From Chloroflexota bacterium (GTDB taxonomy: Bacteria; Chloroflexota; Anaerolineae; Anaerolineales; Villigracilaceae): a DNA stretch of 64,000 nucleotides. The notes under the pieces are model-generated. The model was not told the origin of the DNA, made no database searches, and saw nothing but the letters and a program-made list of their open reading frames with translations. Positions 34,241-42,892 of the stretch are shown one piece after another. Location: contig JACRLB010000029.1 of NCBI GenBank assembly GCA_016235445.1, forward strand, positions 62,001-126,000. Reading direction: 5' to 3'. A program made the position numbers and the translations under genes. Position 1 is the first letter of the stretch. Every line of letters starts with the position of its first letter.

Positions 34241-34804
34241 CTATGCTTGTTTCTTGAATCCGTTCTTAAGCGCCATGACGAATCCAATCAAGATCAGCAA
34301 AATGCCTGCGGCGGCAAACATCCATTTGAGCGTGGTGAAAACCATCACCACGGTTGCGAGCGCGGCGGGTTGTGACGGAAAGATGGTGATCAGCGCCACA
34401 ATGCCGACGTTCTCGAGCAAATCAAACAACCATGCGCCAAGCGGCAGTACGTTGAATTTTCGGATGGCGCTGTTGGGCGCAAAGCCGCGCTGGTAGAGCC
34501 AGGAAATTAACAAGCCAAAAAAAAGCAAATGCACAATCGGGTAAATAATATCCACTGTGAGCAGGGAGGTTCGATAAAGCGCGCGCCCAGCCTCTCCATA
34601 TTTTTCGATCATGCCGAAGGTTTGGGCGGGCGTTGCAAAGAACATGAGATCGAGCATTTGAACGCCAGCCTGCCCGTTCGCCATTTTGGTTTGAACAAGC
34701 GGGAAGAGGTAGCCTGAAAAAACGAATCCGTCCAGCACAAAAAGAGCAAAGATGAGCCAGCCTTTTGTCCAGTTGTAAAAACGATCTGATAAGTTGCTTA
34801 ACAT
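34241..34804 (-). CDS. Membrane protein, unknown (four helices)
   Basis: 187 aa. Helices: GWLIFALFVLDGFVFSGYLF, SLLTVDIIYPIVHLLFFGLL, LGAWLFDLLENVGIVALITI and FAAAGILLILIGFVMALKNG. Acidic residues sit in LFDLLENVG. GGAGAAACC precedes the ATG. It is divergent in position from no partner and lies beside an AraC regulator that it may or may not be controlled by. No family recognised. Confidence 0.74.
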   Translation of the reverse strand: MLSNLSDRFYNWTKGWLIFALFVLDGFVFSGYLFPLVQTKMANGQAGVQMLDLMFFATPAQTFGMIEKYGEAGRALYRTSLLTVDIIYPIVHLLFFGLLISWLYQRGFAPNSAIRKFNVLPLGAWLFDLLENVGIVALITIFPSQPAALATVVMVFTTLKWMFAAAGILLILIGFVMALKNGFKKQA

Positions 34805-35019
34805 GGTTTCTCCGTGTGTAAATTTTTTGATGCGAATATTTGAAGCGGCGATATTCTAAGGGTTTTGCCGACCCGCTCACAGGTCAGATTGAGCCGAGTG
34901 ATGGTCAAATTGGATGAAGAAGCGCATCCCACTTAATCTCAAAACGGGTCGGGTCACGAAGGGCTTTTTCCTCGCCTGAAAAACGCACGCGAATAGAATC
35001 CCCTTTGTGCTTAGATTCT

Positions 35020-35928
35020 TTAGATGGGCTGAAAGCGATTGCGAAAAGCGACGGGACTGACGCGCGTGTGTTTCTTGAAGAACTTCACCAAATTGGTGGG
35101 GTCGTTGAATCCCAATCGGTAGGCGATCTCCTTGATGGGCATATTCCCCTGCGCCAGCAATCGTTGAGATTCGAGAATGACCTGCTCTTCGATGAATTCT
35201 TTGGCGGTCTTGTTTAATACCTGGCGGGTTAACCCGTTGAGTTTTTTGGGAGAGGCGGCAAGTTGTTTGGCATAATATTGCACGGCGCGAGACTTCGCCA
35301 TATCCCGCTCGACCAGCCTGCGGAATGCGACGAATTCCTGATAATGCGGCGCAACCCGCTGGCTTACGGTGTTCCCTTGTTGAATGCGCCCAATTTGCAG
35401 GAGCATCAGGCGCAGTAAATGCCGCAGAATTTCATTGGACAGTTCATCGGTCGGTTGCTGGTACTCGCGTTGAATGGCGGCGGCTGGTTCATGTAGTAAA
35501 CGCCGCTGTTCCGCGGATAGTTGAATGCGCGGCGAGAATAACGCGTGTTCAAAAATATTCAGGCTGTGAAGCAGGTTTCGTTCGGTCGCATTCTCGTATA
35601 TGAATTCAGGTGTGAAAACGATAACGACACCTTTGACCGCCCGATTGATCTGATACTGATGGACTTGTCCTGTGGAAACGAGCAGGAGGGTTTTGTGATC
35701 GTACGCATAGTTGGTGAAGTCAATGGAATGGCTTCCAGCGCCATGCGTGAACAGGATGAGATGATAGAAATGAACACGGTGCGGAGACGCCAATACATGA
35801 TTTGGCCCGCTTTTGAAGAGTGATTCAAGAGTCAAAATCTCCACCCCAAATTTTGGAGCTTCGATCTCGGAAAAATGGACTTCGGGAATTGGATTTGATT
35901 CTGACATGATGAGCCGCGCCGATTGCAT
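35020..35928 (-). CDS. AraC family transcriptional regulator
   Basis: 302 aa. The N-terminal cupin-like part (HLILFTHGAGSHSIDFTNYA, STGQVHQYQI) senses a ligand. The C-terminal 100 residues hold two helix-turn-helix units (AKQLAASPKKLNGLTRQVLN and IKEIAYRLGFNDPTNLVKFF followed by KKHTRVSPVAFRNRF). An alternative start, MSESNPIP, lies seven codons in; neither start has a strong ribosome-binding site. No catabolic operon lies next to it, so its targets are unknown. Confidence 0.9.
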   Translation of the reverse strand: MQSARLIMSESNPIPEVHFSEIEAPKFGVEILTLESLFKSGPNHVLASPHRVHFYHLILFTHGAGSHSIDFTNYAYDHKTLLLVSTGQVHQYQINRAVKGVVIVFTPEFIYENATERNLLHSLNIFEHALFSPRIQLSAEQRRLLHEPAAAIQREYQQPTDELSNEILRHLLRLMLLQIGRIQQGNTVSQRVAPHYQEFVAFRRLVERDMAKSRAVQYYAKQLAASPKKLNGLTRQVLNKTAKEFIEEQVILESQRLLAQGNMPIKEIAYRLGFNDPTNLVKFFKKHTRVSPVAFRNRFQPI

Positions 35929-35960
35929 AATTATACGCCCCTGCCAATCATAACTCGCCT

Positions 35961-36110
35961 GAGAGACTGTTTCTTAACTCTTTTTTGGGACACGGACAGC
36001 ACGGACGCTTCGCGTACTGAAGTTCACGGAAGAAACCATAAAAAAGCCGCTCTTTTCCGTGAATTCTGTGTACAAAAAGAAGAGCGATAAGACTTAAGAA
36101 ACGTTCTCTT
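35961..36110. mobile_element. MITE-like element with AGAGA..GTTTCTTAA ends, copy 1
   Basis: AGAGACTGTTTCTTAA at the left is mirrored by TTAAGAAACGTTCTCT. The inside contains CACGGACAGCACGGA and GCCGCTCTTTTCCGTGAATT hairpins. Copy 2 lies at about 39.81-40.09 kb. No target duplication is visible here. Confidence 0.75.
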
Positions 36111-36135
36111 ATTTTTAAGTGGTAAGATTCGCACA

Positions 36136-36984
36136 ATGAAACTTAACCTCGCCCTTGCTCAGATCAACACAAAACTTGGGGACGTTGAAGCGAATCTCGC
36201 CAAGCACCTCGATTACATCAAACAAGCCAAATCCGAAAAATCGGATTTGCTTGTTTTTCCCGAACTTTCTTTAACTGGATATGTCTTGCAGGATTTGGTG
36301 GCCTCGGTTGCTCACAAGCCGACAGAAGATGACCCCATCTTCAAGCATTTGTTCAAAGCGTCTCACGATCTGGACCTGGTAGTTGGCTTCGTGGACGAGG
36401 ACTCCCGTCATCGCTTTTACATTGCCTCCGCCTATCTTTCGGGTGGAAAACTTGTGCATGTTCATCACAAAGTTTACCTGCCAACCTACGGACTCTTCGA
36501 CGAAGGCCGCTTCTTCGCCTGGGGTGACTCTGTCTGTGCCTTCGACACCCGTTTCGGACGTGTTGGCATTCTCATCTGCGAAGACTTCTGGCACGCCTCG
36601 CCTCCGTACCTGCTCTGGCTCGACGGCGCAGACATCATGCTCTTTTCCTCCGCCTCCCCAGGCCGTGGACTGAACGACAAAGAGAAACTCGAATCTGCCC
36701 GCTGGGTGGAACGCGTCAACAAAGCCTATGCCAGCATGTTCACCTGCTTTGTGGCACACGCCAACCGTGTCGGTTACGAAGACGGACTCCACTTTTGGGG
36801 CGGCGCGACGGTCTTCGACCCAAACGGCGAAGAACTTGCGCATGGTCCGTACAATGAGGAGACCATCACTTTCACTGAGCTGGATTTGAATCAACTCCGC
36901 CGCACGCGAGCGCGGTTGCCGCTCTTGCGAGATGAACGAACAAATCTTGTGCAAACCGAATTATCGCGGATTTTGGAAAAGTAG
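36136..36984 (+). CDS. Carbon-nitrogen hydrolase, likely glutaminase part of NAD synthetase
   Basis: 282 aa nitrilase-fold enzyme with a complete Glu-Lys-Cys triad: E43 in FPELSLTGY, K112 in HHKVYLPTYGLFDEGRFF and C148 in LICEDFWH. The N-terminus (LALAQINTKLGDVEANLAKH) is like the glutaminase domain that is usually fused to NAD synthetase. A separate nadE lies 740 bp downstream in the same direction, so I infer a split glutamine-dependent NAD synthetase: this protein would release ammonia for NadE. A HEPN/MNT pair has been inserted between them. Confidence 0.85.
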   Translation: MKLNLALAQINTKLGDVEANLAKHLDYIKQAKSEKSDLLVFPELSLTGYVLQDLVASVAHKPTEDDPIFKHLFKASHDLDLVVGFVDEDSRHRFYIASAYLSGGKLVHVHHKVYLPTYGLFDEGRFFAWGDSVCAFDTRFGRVGILICEDFWHASPPYLLWLDGADIMLFSSASPGRGLNDKEKLESARWVERVNKAYASMFTCFVAHANRVGYEDGLHFWGGATVFDPNGEELAHGPYNEETITFTELDLNQLRRTRARLPLLRDERTNLVQTELSRILEK

Positions 36985-36990
36985 GTAAAT

Positions 36991-37365
36991 ATGACAACTC
37001 CACAAATACAAGCCATTGTTGTCCCGCCGATCAATAAACGTATGCGCATTCCACAAGAAGCAATTGATGATGTGGTTCGGCAAATAGCAGAAAAGTTCAA
37101 GCCAAACAAAATTATTCTATTTGGTTCGTATGCGTACGGAAACCCAACACAGATCAGCGACGTGGATTTGCTGGTGGTGATGGATTCGGCGATTAAAGAA
37201 AATCAGGTATCGGCCGCTATTCGTAAGGCAATTAATTACCACTTTGGGCTTGATATAATTGTGAAAACCCCGAAATCCCTTTCAAGTAGAATTGAAATGG
37301 GGGATTTTTTTCTGAAAGAAATTTTACAGAAGGGTAAGGTTCTTTATGAACATGCTGCTCGCTGA
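36991..37365 (+). CDS. MNT-type nucleotidyltransferase (antitoxin of HEPN/MNT pair)
   Basis: 124 aa. The polymerase-beta-fold signature is ILFGSYAYGNPTQISDVDLL (GS, then DxD ten residues later), with a third acidic residue in GLDIIV. In HEPN/MNT toxin-antitoxin pairs this protein AMPylates the HEPN partner. The gene begins 6 bp after the hydrolase stop and its end overlaps the HEPN gene by 20 bp, so it is embedded in the NAD synthetase operon. Confidence 0.88.
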   Translation: MTTPQIQAIVVPPINKRMRIPQEAIDDVVRQIAEKFKPNKIILFGSYAYGNPTQISDVDLLVVMDSAIKENQVSAAIRKAINYHFGLDIIVKTPKSLSSRIEMGDFFLKEILQKGKVLYEHAAR

Positions 37366-37729
37366 GTGGATATCCAAAGCGGAAGGTGATTATGCTGTTG
37401 CAAGAAGAGAAATGGAAGCAAGCGGTGGAAACTGCGATGCCATCTGTTTTCATTCCCAACAAATGGCTGAGAAGTATTTAAAGGCGTTTTTGTTCAAGAA
37501 TAGGGTGGATTTTCCCAAAGTACATAATTTAGTTGAGTTGCTTGAGCTATGCCTGGTAAATGATTCGTCTCTTGAAACATGTCGGGATTTTTTAGACCGA
37601 TTGGAAGATTATGCTGTTTTATATCGTTACCCTGGGGCGTCTGCAGATCAATCTGATGCAGATATAGCATTTCGTGACGCTGGAAAAATCAGAACGATTA
37701 TGCGCTCGAAACTTGATATTAATGACTAA
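37346..37729 (+). CDS. HEPN domain protein (toxin of HEPN/MNT pair)
   Basis: 127 aa all-helical protein. CFHSQQMAEKYLKAFLFKNR and VHNLVELLELC are typical of HEPN proteins; RVDFPKVH gives an R-x6-H spacing like the HEPN ribonuclease motif (R-x4-6-H), and YAVLYRYPG is the usual end. Its stop overlaps the nadE start by 8 bp, so HEPN and NadE translation are coupled. Toxicity is inferred from family. Confidence 0.88.
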   Translation: MNMLLAEWISKAEGDYAVARREMEASGGNCDAICFHSQQMAEKYLKAFLFKNRVDFPKVHNLVELLELCLVNDSSLETCRDFLDRLEDYAVLYRYPGASADQSDADIAFRDAGKIRTIMRSKLDIND

Positions 37730-38549
37730 CTTAAATCTCTCCATCAACACAGACCTTGCCCGCGATATTCTCACGGGCTTTATAAAATTCGAAATTACGC
37801 GCATTGGAATGTCTCGTGCCATCATCAATCTATCAGGCGGCCTGGACTCGGCCCTCTCCTGCGCGCTGGCAGTGGAAGCTTTGGGGGCAGAGAATGTGAC
37901 GGCCCTGCGATTGCCCTATCGCACATCCTCACCTGATTCGGTGGCACATGCCCAATTGATGATTGACCAGTTCAACGTTAAGAGTGAGACGATCGACATT
38001 AGCGCGATGGTGGATCCGTTGATTCATCGTGATCCAGCGATCACCAACATCCGCAAGGGAAATATCATGGCGCGCGTGCGTATGATCGTTCTCTACGATC
38101 AATCCGAAGTCTTCAAGGCATTGCCCGTTGGCACAGGCAACAAGACGGAAATTTTGCTTGGCTACAGCACGATGTATGGCGACTCTGCCAGCGCGATCAA
38201 CCCCATCGGCGATCTTTATAAAACACAGGTGCGCCAGCTTTCCCGCGCCATGAACATCCCCGCACCGATCATTGACAAAGCTCCGTCTGCCGACCTGTGG
38301 GAAGACCAGACCGATGAAAAAGAACTTGGCTTCACCTACGAGGAAGTGGATAAGCTTCTTTATCTTTTGGTGGACCAGCGTTACAGCCCGCAGGAGGCAG
38401 TGGAAGCGGGCTTTGATGAAGCGTTCGTAAAAACCGTCACCACGCGCATTCGCCGTAATCAGTTCAAACGAATGCAGCCGCCGATTGCAAAGATCAGCAA
38501 TCGCACGGTTGGCTATGACTTTTTGTATTTACGGGATTGGGGAACGTAG
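37722..38549 (+). CDS. nadE: NAD synthetase (ammonia-transferring part)
   Basis: 275 aa. It makes NAD from deamido-NAD, ATP and ammonia. The PP-loop is LSGGLDSALSCALA, then LPYRTSSPDSVAHA, VGTGNKTEILLGY, GDLYKTQVRQLSR and KAPSADLWEDQTDE. The start is ATG 37722 inside the end of the HEPN gene; the track start at 37674 would overlap HEPN further. It lacks an N-terminal glutaminase, supplied in trans by the hydrolase at 36136 (inference). Confidence 0.92.
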   Translation: MTNLNLSINTDLARDILTGFIKFEITRIGMSRAIINLSGGLDSALSCALAVEALGAENVTALRLPYRTSSPDSVAHAQLMIDQFNVKSETIDISAMVDPLIHRDPAITNIRKGNIMARVRMIVLYDQSEVFKALPVGTGNKTEILLGYSTMYGDSASAINPIGDLYKTQVRQLSRAMNIPAPIIDKAPSADLWEDQTDEKELGFTYEEVDKLLYLLVDQRYSPQEAVEAGFDEAFVKTVTTRIRRNQFKRMQPPIAKISNRTVGYDFLYLRDWGT

Positions 38550-38555
38550 CCTGTC

Positions 38556-39803
38556 TTGAAAATTCAAATTCCTCTTGCGCTAAAACATTTTCGCTACCGT
38601 TATTTGTGGATTGGTTTGCTGGTTTCTGTGGCTGGCTCTCAAATGCAAAGCGCGGCGATCCACTGGCACATCCGCGAATTGACCGGGGAGCCTAATCCTC
38701 TTGCCCTGGGTGGAATTGGTCTCGCACGCATCTTGCCAGTAATTATATTTTCCATTGTTGGTGGAACCATCGCGGATAATTACAACCGCCGCACGATCCT
38801 TTTTATCACGCAAACTGCGCTGGCTTTGCAGGCGCTTGTACTTGCTGTATTGACCTTTTTTGGGCAAATCACCATCTGGCAGATTTATGTTTTGACCGCC
38901 ATTCAGGCCTCTGCCATGGCGTTTGACCTGCCTGCGCGGCAGTCGCTTGTGCCGAACCTGGTGCCGCGCGATATTTTGTCCTCCGCCTTCAGCCTGAATA
39001 CCATTGCTTTCAATGTTGGCGCAATTGGCGGCCCGCTTCTGTTCGGCCTGATTCCCGAAGGCATGCAAGGATTGGCGTACCTTCTTAATTCTATTTCTTT
39101 TCTCGCGGTCATCGTGGCGCTCTTTTTTATGGGCGAGGTGCCGCAGAATTTAAATAAAGCCAGCGGCGTGAATCTGAGCGCCATGTGGGAGGGTGTACGC
39201 TTTATTTTCAAACGCCCGCTTATTTCCTCCACCATGTTGATGGATTTTATCGCCACGTTCTTTGCATCTGCAAACACCATGCTCCCGATTGTGGCGCGTG
39301 ATATTTTAAACGTGGGAAAAGCGGGGTTTGCCTGGCTCACTTCTGCGGAGGCATTTGGCTCGGTAATCGCGGGGCTGGTTGTTTCGCAATTCCCGAAGTT
39401 ACGTAAACAAGGCCTGCTATTCTTTGTTTCAGTCTTTGCTTTCGGCCTTGCGACAATTATGTTTGGTTTCAGTAAAACCTTTGGGTTTGCAATGGTTACT
39501 TTATTCTTTGTCGGCGCGGGGGATGCGGTCAGCACGGTCATTCGCAATACGATTCGCCAGCTCCAAACCCCCGATCATATTCGCGGACGAATGACCAGTG
39601 TAAACCAGGTTTTTTTTATGGGCGGCCCGCAATTGGGTGAAGTGGAAGCAGGATTGGTCGCGGCTGTGTTTGGCGTGCCATTTTCGATCATCAGCGGGGG
39701 GATTGGTTGTATTCTCGGCCTGGGGTTTGTCGCTTTCAAATGGCCGCAATTGATCGCATACAACGGCGACGAACCCACGCTCGCAGGCGCCACAGCGGAT
39801 TAG
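38556..39803 (+). CDS. MFS transporter
   Basis: 415 aa with about 12 helices. The MFS loop motif shows as GGTIADNYNRRTILF, and a GARGxG-like DLPARQSLVPNLVPRD segment follows helix 4, the pattern of the enterobactin exporter/MFS_3 group (PFAM-type TMS family). The start is TTG 38556, 6 bp after nadE. The substrate is unknown; position next to NAD genes does not prove a link. Confidence 0.88.
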   Translation: MKIQIPLALKHFRYRYLWIGLLVSVAGSQMQSAAIHWHIRELTGEPNPLALGGIGLARILPVIIFSIVGGTIADNYNRRTILFITQTALALQALVLAVLTFFGQITIWQIYVLTAIQASAMAFDLPARQSLVPNLVPRDILSSAFSLNTIAFNVGAIGGPLLFGLIPEGMQGLAYLLNSISFLAVIVALFFMGEVPQNLNKASGVNLSAMWEGVRFIFKRPLISSTMLMDFIATFFASANTMLPIVARDILNVGKAGFAWLTSAEAFGSVIAGLVVSQFPKLRKQGLLFFVSVFAFGLATIMFGFSKTFGFAMVTLFFVGAGDAVSTVIRNTIRQLQTPDHIRGRMTSVNQVFFMGGPQLGEVEAGLVAAVFGVPFSIISGGIGCILGLGFVAFKWPQLIAYNGDEPTLAGATAD

Positions 39804-39805
39804 TA

Positions 39806-40086
39806 AAGACTGTTCCTTAACTAGCCACCTGACACTTTGTTTTTTTGGACGCAGATGAACGCTGAAAACGCTGATTCAAACCGTTTTGCTCTTGTTTTTC
39901 AAAAAATTTGCGTTCATCTGCGTCCCATTTTTAAAACTGTCAGGTGGGTAGTTTCTTAACTCTTTTTTTGAACACCGACAGCACGGAGTAGACTGAAATT
40001 CACGGAAAAACCCATAATAAAAGCCGCTCTTTTCCGTAACATCCGTGTACAAAAAATAAGGCGATAAGAACTTAAGAAACGCCCTC
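39806..40086. mobile_element. GTTTCTTAA-type element, copy 2, split by a nested element
   Basis: The left end AAGACTGTTCCTTAA and right end CTTAAGAAACGCCCTCT match copy 1 at 35.96 kb, as do the inner GACAGCACGGA and AAGCCGCTCTTTTCCGT words. The 131-bp CCACCTGACA element lies within its left end, so this copy is older than that insertion. Confidence 0.7.
39821..39951. mobile_element. 131-bp MITE, CCACCTGACA family, copy 1 (nested)
   Basis: Ends CTAGCCACCTGACA and TGTCAGGTGGGTAG are inverse copies with one mismatch. An inner pair GGACGCAGATGAACGC/GCGTTCATCTGCGTCC makes the rest a hairpin. Flanks TTCCTTAA and TTTCTTAA (8 bp, one mismatch) are its target duplication in the left arm of the GTTTCTTAA element. 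Confidence 0.88.
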
Positions 40087-40089
40087 TAA

Positions 40090-40968
40090 CTACACCCTCG
40101 CCAAAAAATCCATTTGATGCGCAATGTATACCAGCTCTCCGCGTTCGACCTGAGCGTGGCGTTCCTTCAACCAATTCGCAAATTTATTTGCATCCAATTT
40201 AACATTTCCCTCAAGCGACTCTTCAAAGAAATGCAAAATGAAATGCAGGAAGTACGCCTCGTCCGCTGGATACTTTCCATTTTTAGCATACACCACCCAG
40301 TCCGAAGAACCCGCCGCCAGAACCTCTGCGCCCGCATTCAGCAAATGGCCGAACAAATGCCGCCCCGCACAGCTATCGCCGCCTGTAGGCCGCGCATCCA
40401 TCGTCGCATGATACAGCCGCTCGATCTGCGCATCCAACATCGCATCAATCGTCGGCTCCAAAGAAGTCATACCATCGAAATTAATGGTCAGCCACGCTAA
40501 ATGTTTCGTCAGCGCAAGCAGTCTCGGCATACTTTCAGGCAGGGGCATTAAATCCAAAAATGCGTGCGCAATCAACAGATCAGCAGGCGCGGGATTTTTT
40601 TGGATGAAATCAAAAACGTCTGCGCATTCAAACTGGATATGAAATTCATGAGACCGATCAAATATGCGTAGCTGACCCTCCCCGCCTCTTTCCACGCTCA
40701 TGCCTGATTCCACCGCCCAGCGCAGAATCCACTCCCGGGCAGTTTCGACATTTTCAGCCAGCTCATCCACGAGAACATAATCCACTTTTCGAACAACATC
40801 CCAGCGAAGCAGGCGGATGAGCATGGTTCCGATTCCCATGCCAATCTCGATAATCCGAATCGGCCTGCCAGGCAAATTGGCCTTCAATGCTTCAAAGACG
40901 ATTCGATTAAGGGCGCGGTCATCCACGCTTTGCTTGGAGAGTAGGTAATGTGGGAAGGAATATTCCAT
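40090..40968 (-). CDS. SAM-dependent methyltransferase-like protein
   Basis: 292 aa. IRIIEIGMGIGTMLIRLLRW is the SAM-binding motif I and VDYVLVDELAENVE follows as motif II; ADLLIAHAFLDLMPLPE is like motif IV. The C-terminal 80 residues (HLFGHLLNAGAEVLAAGSSD, FLHFILHFFEESLEGNVKLD) end with an INxx-type helix, as in small-molecule O- or C-methyltransferases. Substrate unknown. The right end of the repeat element lies 4 bp from the stop. Confidence 0.78.
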   Translation of the reverse strand: MEYSFPHYLLSKQSVDDRALNRIVFEALKANLPGRPIRIIEIGMGIGTMLIRLLRWDVVRKVDYVLVDELAENVETAREWILRWAVESGMSVERGGEGQLRIFDRSHEFHIQFECADVFDFIQKNPAPADLLIAHAFLDLMPLPESMPRLLALTKHLAWLTINFDGMTSLEPTIDAMLDAQIERLYHATMDARPTGGDSCAGRHLFGHLLNAGAEVLAAGSSDWVVYAKNGKYPADEAYFLHFILHFFEESLEGNVKLDANKFANWLKERHAQVERGELVYIAHQMDFLARV

Positions 40969-41076
40969 ATTGGTTCGGAGTCCAAAAACTCCCAGCCGAT
41001 CAAAGCTGGACGGCGCGCATCAACAGGCATCCGCATGAGCGCGCGGTGTGAAATTTACAATGCGCAGGATTAAGGT

Positions 41077-41412
41077 TTACGATTTCTGTTTGTCAATCCA
41101 CAAAAGAACAAGCATGATGACTTCCACAACCAAAGCATAATAACCGATGGCTGAATTTGTGCCGAGGGTGAATGTCTTTTCGCCCATGACGCCCCATAAA
41201 GACATGGTCAACGCAGTATAGCCAGTCAACACCCACCAGACAAGTTTTTTACGCTCCTGAAAAAATGGGATGGGCAGGATGTACGCGCCGAGTAAGCCTG
41301 CAAACCCCAGACCGTTAAGCGTGAACATGATATCCGGATACAATGTGACATGCAGAAAAGCGGTGGCGAGACTGCTAATGATGATGCCAATGCGGGTGTT
41401 TGTCAGTTTCAT
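41077..41412 (-). CDS. Small four-helix membrane protein, unknown
   Basis: 111 aa with four helices (IGIIISSLATAFLHVTLYP, LNGLGFAGLLGAYILPIPFF, LVWWVLTGYTALTMSLWGV, AIGYYALVVEVIMLVLLWI). GGAG lies upstream of the ATG. No partner is obvious; function unknown. Confidence 0.7.
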   Translation of the reverse strand: MKLTNTRIGIIISSLATAFLHVTLYPDIMFTLNGLGFAGLLGAYILPIPFFQERKKLVWWVLTGYTALTMSLWGVMGEKTFTLGTNSAIGYYALVVEVIMLVLLWIDKQKS

Positions 41413-41541
41413 GGGAAATCTCCTTTGGTTGATTAAAAGACGATACAGATTGTCCTAATTGTACCAATGCTTTCCCTTCCAGGCTGTGCGTGTGCCGCTG
41501 TTCGCAGGAATCCATCCTGCGGAGCACCTGCCACATGCCAA

Positions 41542-42420
41542 TCACTCTGCTCCCTCATCCTCCGTCGGACTTTCGATCAGAACTTTCATCTCCGCCAGCA
41601 CAGCCTTATGAATGGCGGCTGTATCATTCGTCCCCAAATCTTTTATGTAAATCGGCCTGCCAATCTGAATCGTGATCGTGACGGGCTTTTCACCAAAGAT
41701 AATCATGCCAAGCAATTGCAGGGCCGTGGTCAGCTTTTCTTTTTCCTCCTTTGTCTTTTTTATTTTCAATAACCAATGCCCCGCGTATTTTTTCGCTATT
41801 ACATTGCGAACCAGCACCGGCAATATTGCCGCATTCGGAGCCATGCGGACGAATACCCCCACACTATCCATCCACGCTTTCAGCGCTTCCACTGCCCCAT
41901 CATGCACATCAGGGTCGGGTTCGATGCGGCCAGCGGGGAAGGTCAGCGCTGCGCCGCCAGATTTCAGGTGTGAACTGACCTGGCGCACAAGCGACATTCT
42001 TTTCGAGGCATCATCGTGGACATAAAATAATTGCGCCGTTGTGTTTGGCAGGGCATTTAAAAAGGGACGGTCGAGCGCGATGATGTGCAGCTCTTTGCGG
42101 TTCAATGCCGCAAAGAGCGCCACGGTGTCGGCCATGCCAGGGTGATTGGATAATGCCAGAAACGCCGAATCAGGAATACGGTCCGCGTGGATGATGCGCA
42201 GGTCGTTTACATAGCGGCGGACGAGATTCCATCCGCCTTCCACAATTCCATGCGAGCCGACAACCTCATCATATTCCACAACATGGCTTGCAAAAATTTG
42301 CGCAGGCTTCAGAAAAACCTTTCTCAGCAAACGCGCCAACAGCGGATGGCCCTGCCAGCCAAATGATGAGACGAGGTCATCGAGGTTGATCTGTGTGAGG
42401 GTTTCAAAATTTGAGGTCAT
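41542..42420 (-). CDS. Acyltransferase (PlsC/glycerol-3-phosphate acyltransferase-like)
   Basis: 292 aa. The catalytic box reads LALSNHPGMADTVAL (proline/glycine replaced form of NHxxxxD) and the second box FPAGRIEPD (FPEG-like). A GRPI segment near the end matches a later acyltransferase motif. It probably acylates a glycerol lipid at the inner membrane face. Its ATG overlaps the clpS stop (ATGA), so the two are translated together. Confidence 0.82.
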   Translation of the reverse strand: MTSNFETLTQINLDDLVSSFGWQGHPLLARLLRKVFLKPAQIFASHVVEYDEVVGSHGIVEGGWNLVRRYVNDLRIIHADRIPDSAFLALSNHPGMADTVALFAALNRKELHIIALDRPFLNALPNTTAQLFYVHDDASKRMSLVRQVSSHLKSGGAALTFPAGRIEPDPDVHDGAVEALKAWMDSVGVFVRMAPNAAILPVLVRNVIAKKYAGHWLLKIKKTKEEKEKLTTALQLLGMIIFGEKPVTITIQIGRPIYIKDLGTNDTAAIHKAVLAEMKVLIESPTEDEGAE

Positions 42421-42722
42421 TCGCGTTCCACCGAAAAAAACAAGGGAAAACCCTCCATACCCGCGGCCTGATGGGCGCGTTGGACGCGTTTCTCCGCTTC
42501 CATGCGCGGCAGGGATTGAACATAGGCCGTGCCTTTGATGTGCGCAACGAGCATGATTTCCGCGGCGCGGTCATTCGAGAGAAAGAAGATTTGCTTGAGA
42601 ACTTCCACCACAAAATCCATCGGCGTCACATCGTCGTTGTGGATGAGGATGCGGTAGAGCGGCTCGAGTTCCGTTTCGACGGTTTCGATGATTTCGATTT
42701 CAGGGAAAATGTTGTTGTTCAT
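42417..42722 (-). CDS. clpS: ATP-dependent Clp protease adaptor
   Basis: 101 aa. It hands N-end-rule substrates to ClpA/ClpC. LYRILIHNDDVTPMDFVVEV is the ClpS core, including the N-degron contacts in NDDVTPMDFV; AHIKGTAYVQSLPRMEAEKR follows. The start is ATG 42722; the track adds four residues. No clpA or clpC lies near, and the overlapping acyltransferase is an unusual partner. Confidence 0.92.
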   Translation of the reverse strand: MNNNIFPEIEIIETVETELEPLYRILIHNDDVTPMDFVVEVLKQIFFLSNDRAAEIMLVAHIKGTAYVQSLPRMEAEKRVQRAHQAAGMEGFPLFFSVERE

Positions 42723-42754
42723 TTTTATTAACACGAAGGCAGTCTTTCTTCTTT

Positions 42755-42885
42755 CTAGCCACCTGACACTTTGTTTTTTTGGACGCAGATGAACGCTGAA
42801 AACGCTGATTCAAACCGTTTTGCTTTTGTTTTTCAAAAAATCTGCGTTTATCTGCGTCCCGTTTTTAAAACTGTCAGGTGGGTAG
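42755..42885. mobile_element. 131-bp MITE, CCACCTGACA family, copy 2
   Basis: Same length, ends and interior as copy 1, differing at only a few positions. Perfect 8-bp duplications TCTTCTTT flank it (42747-42754, 42886-42893). The right duplication touches the stop codon of the aldo/keto reductase. Confidence 0.92.
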
Positions 42886-42892
42886 TCTTCTT

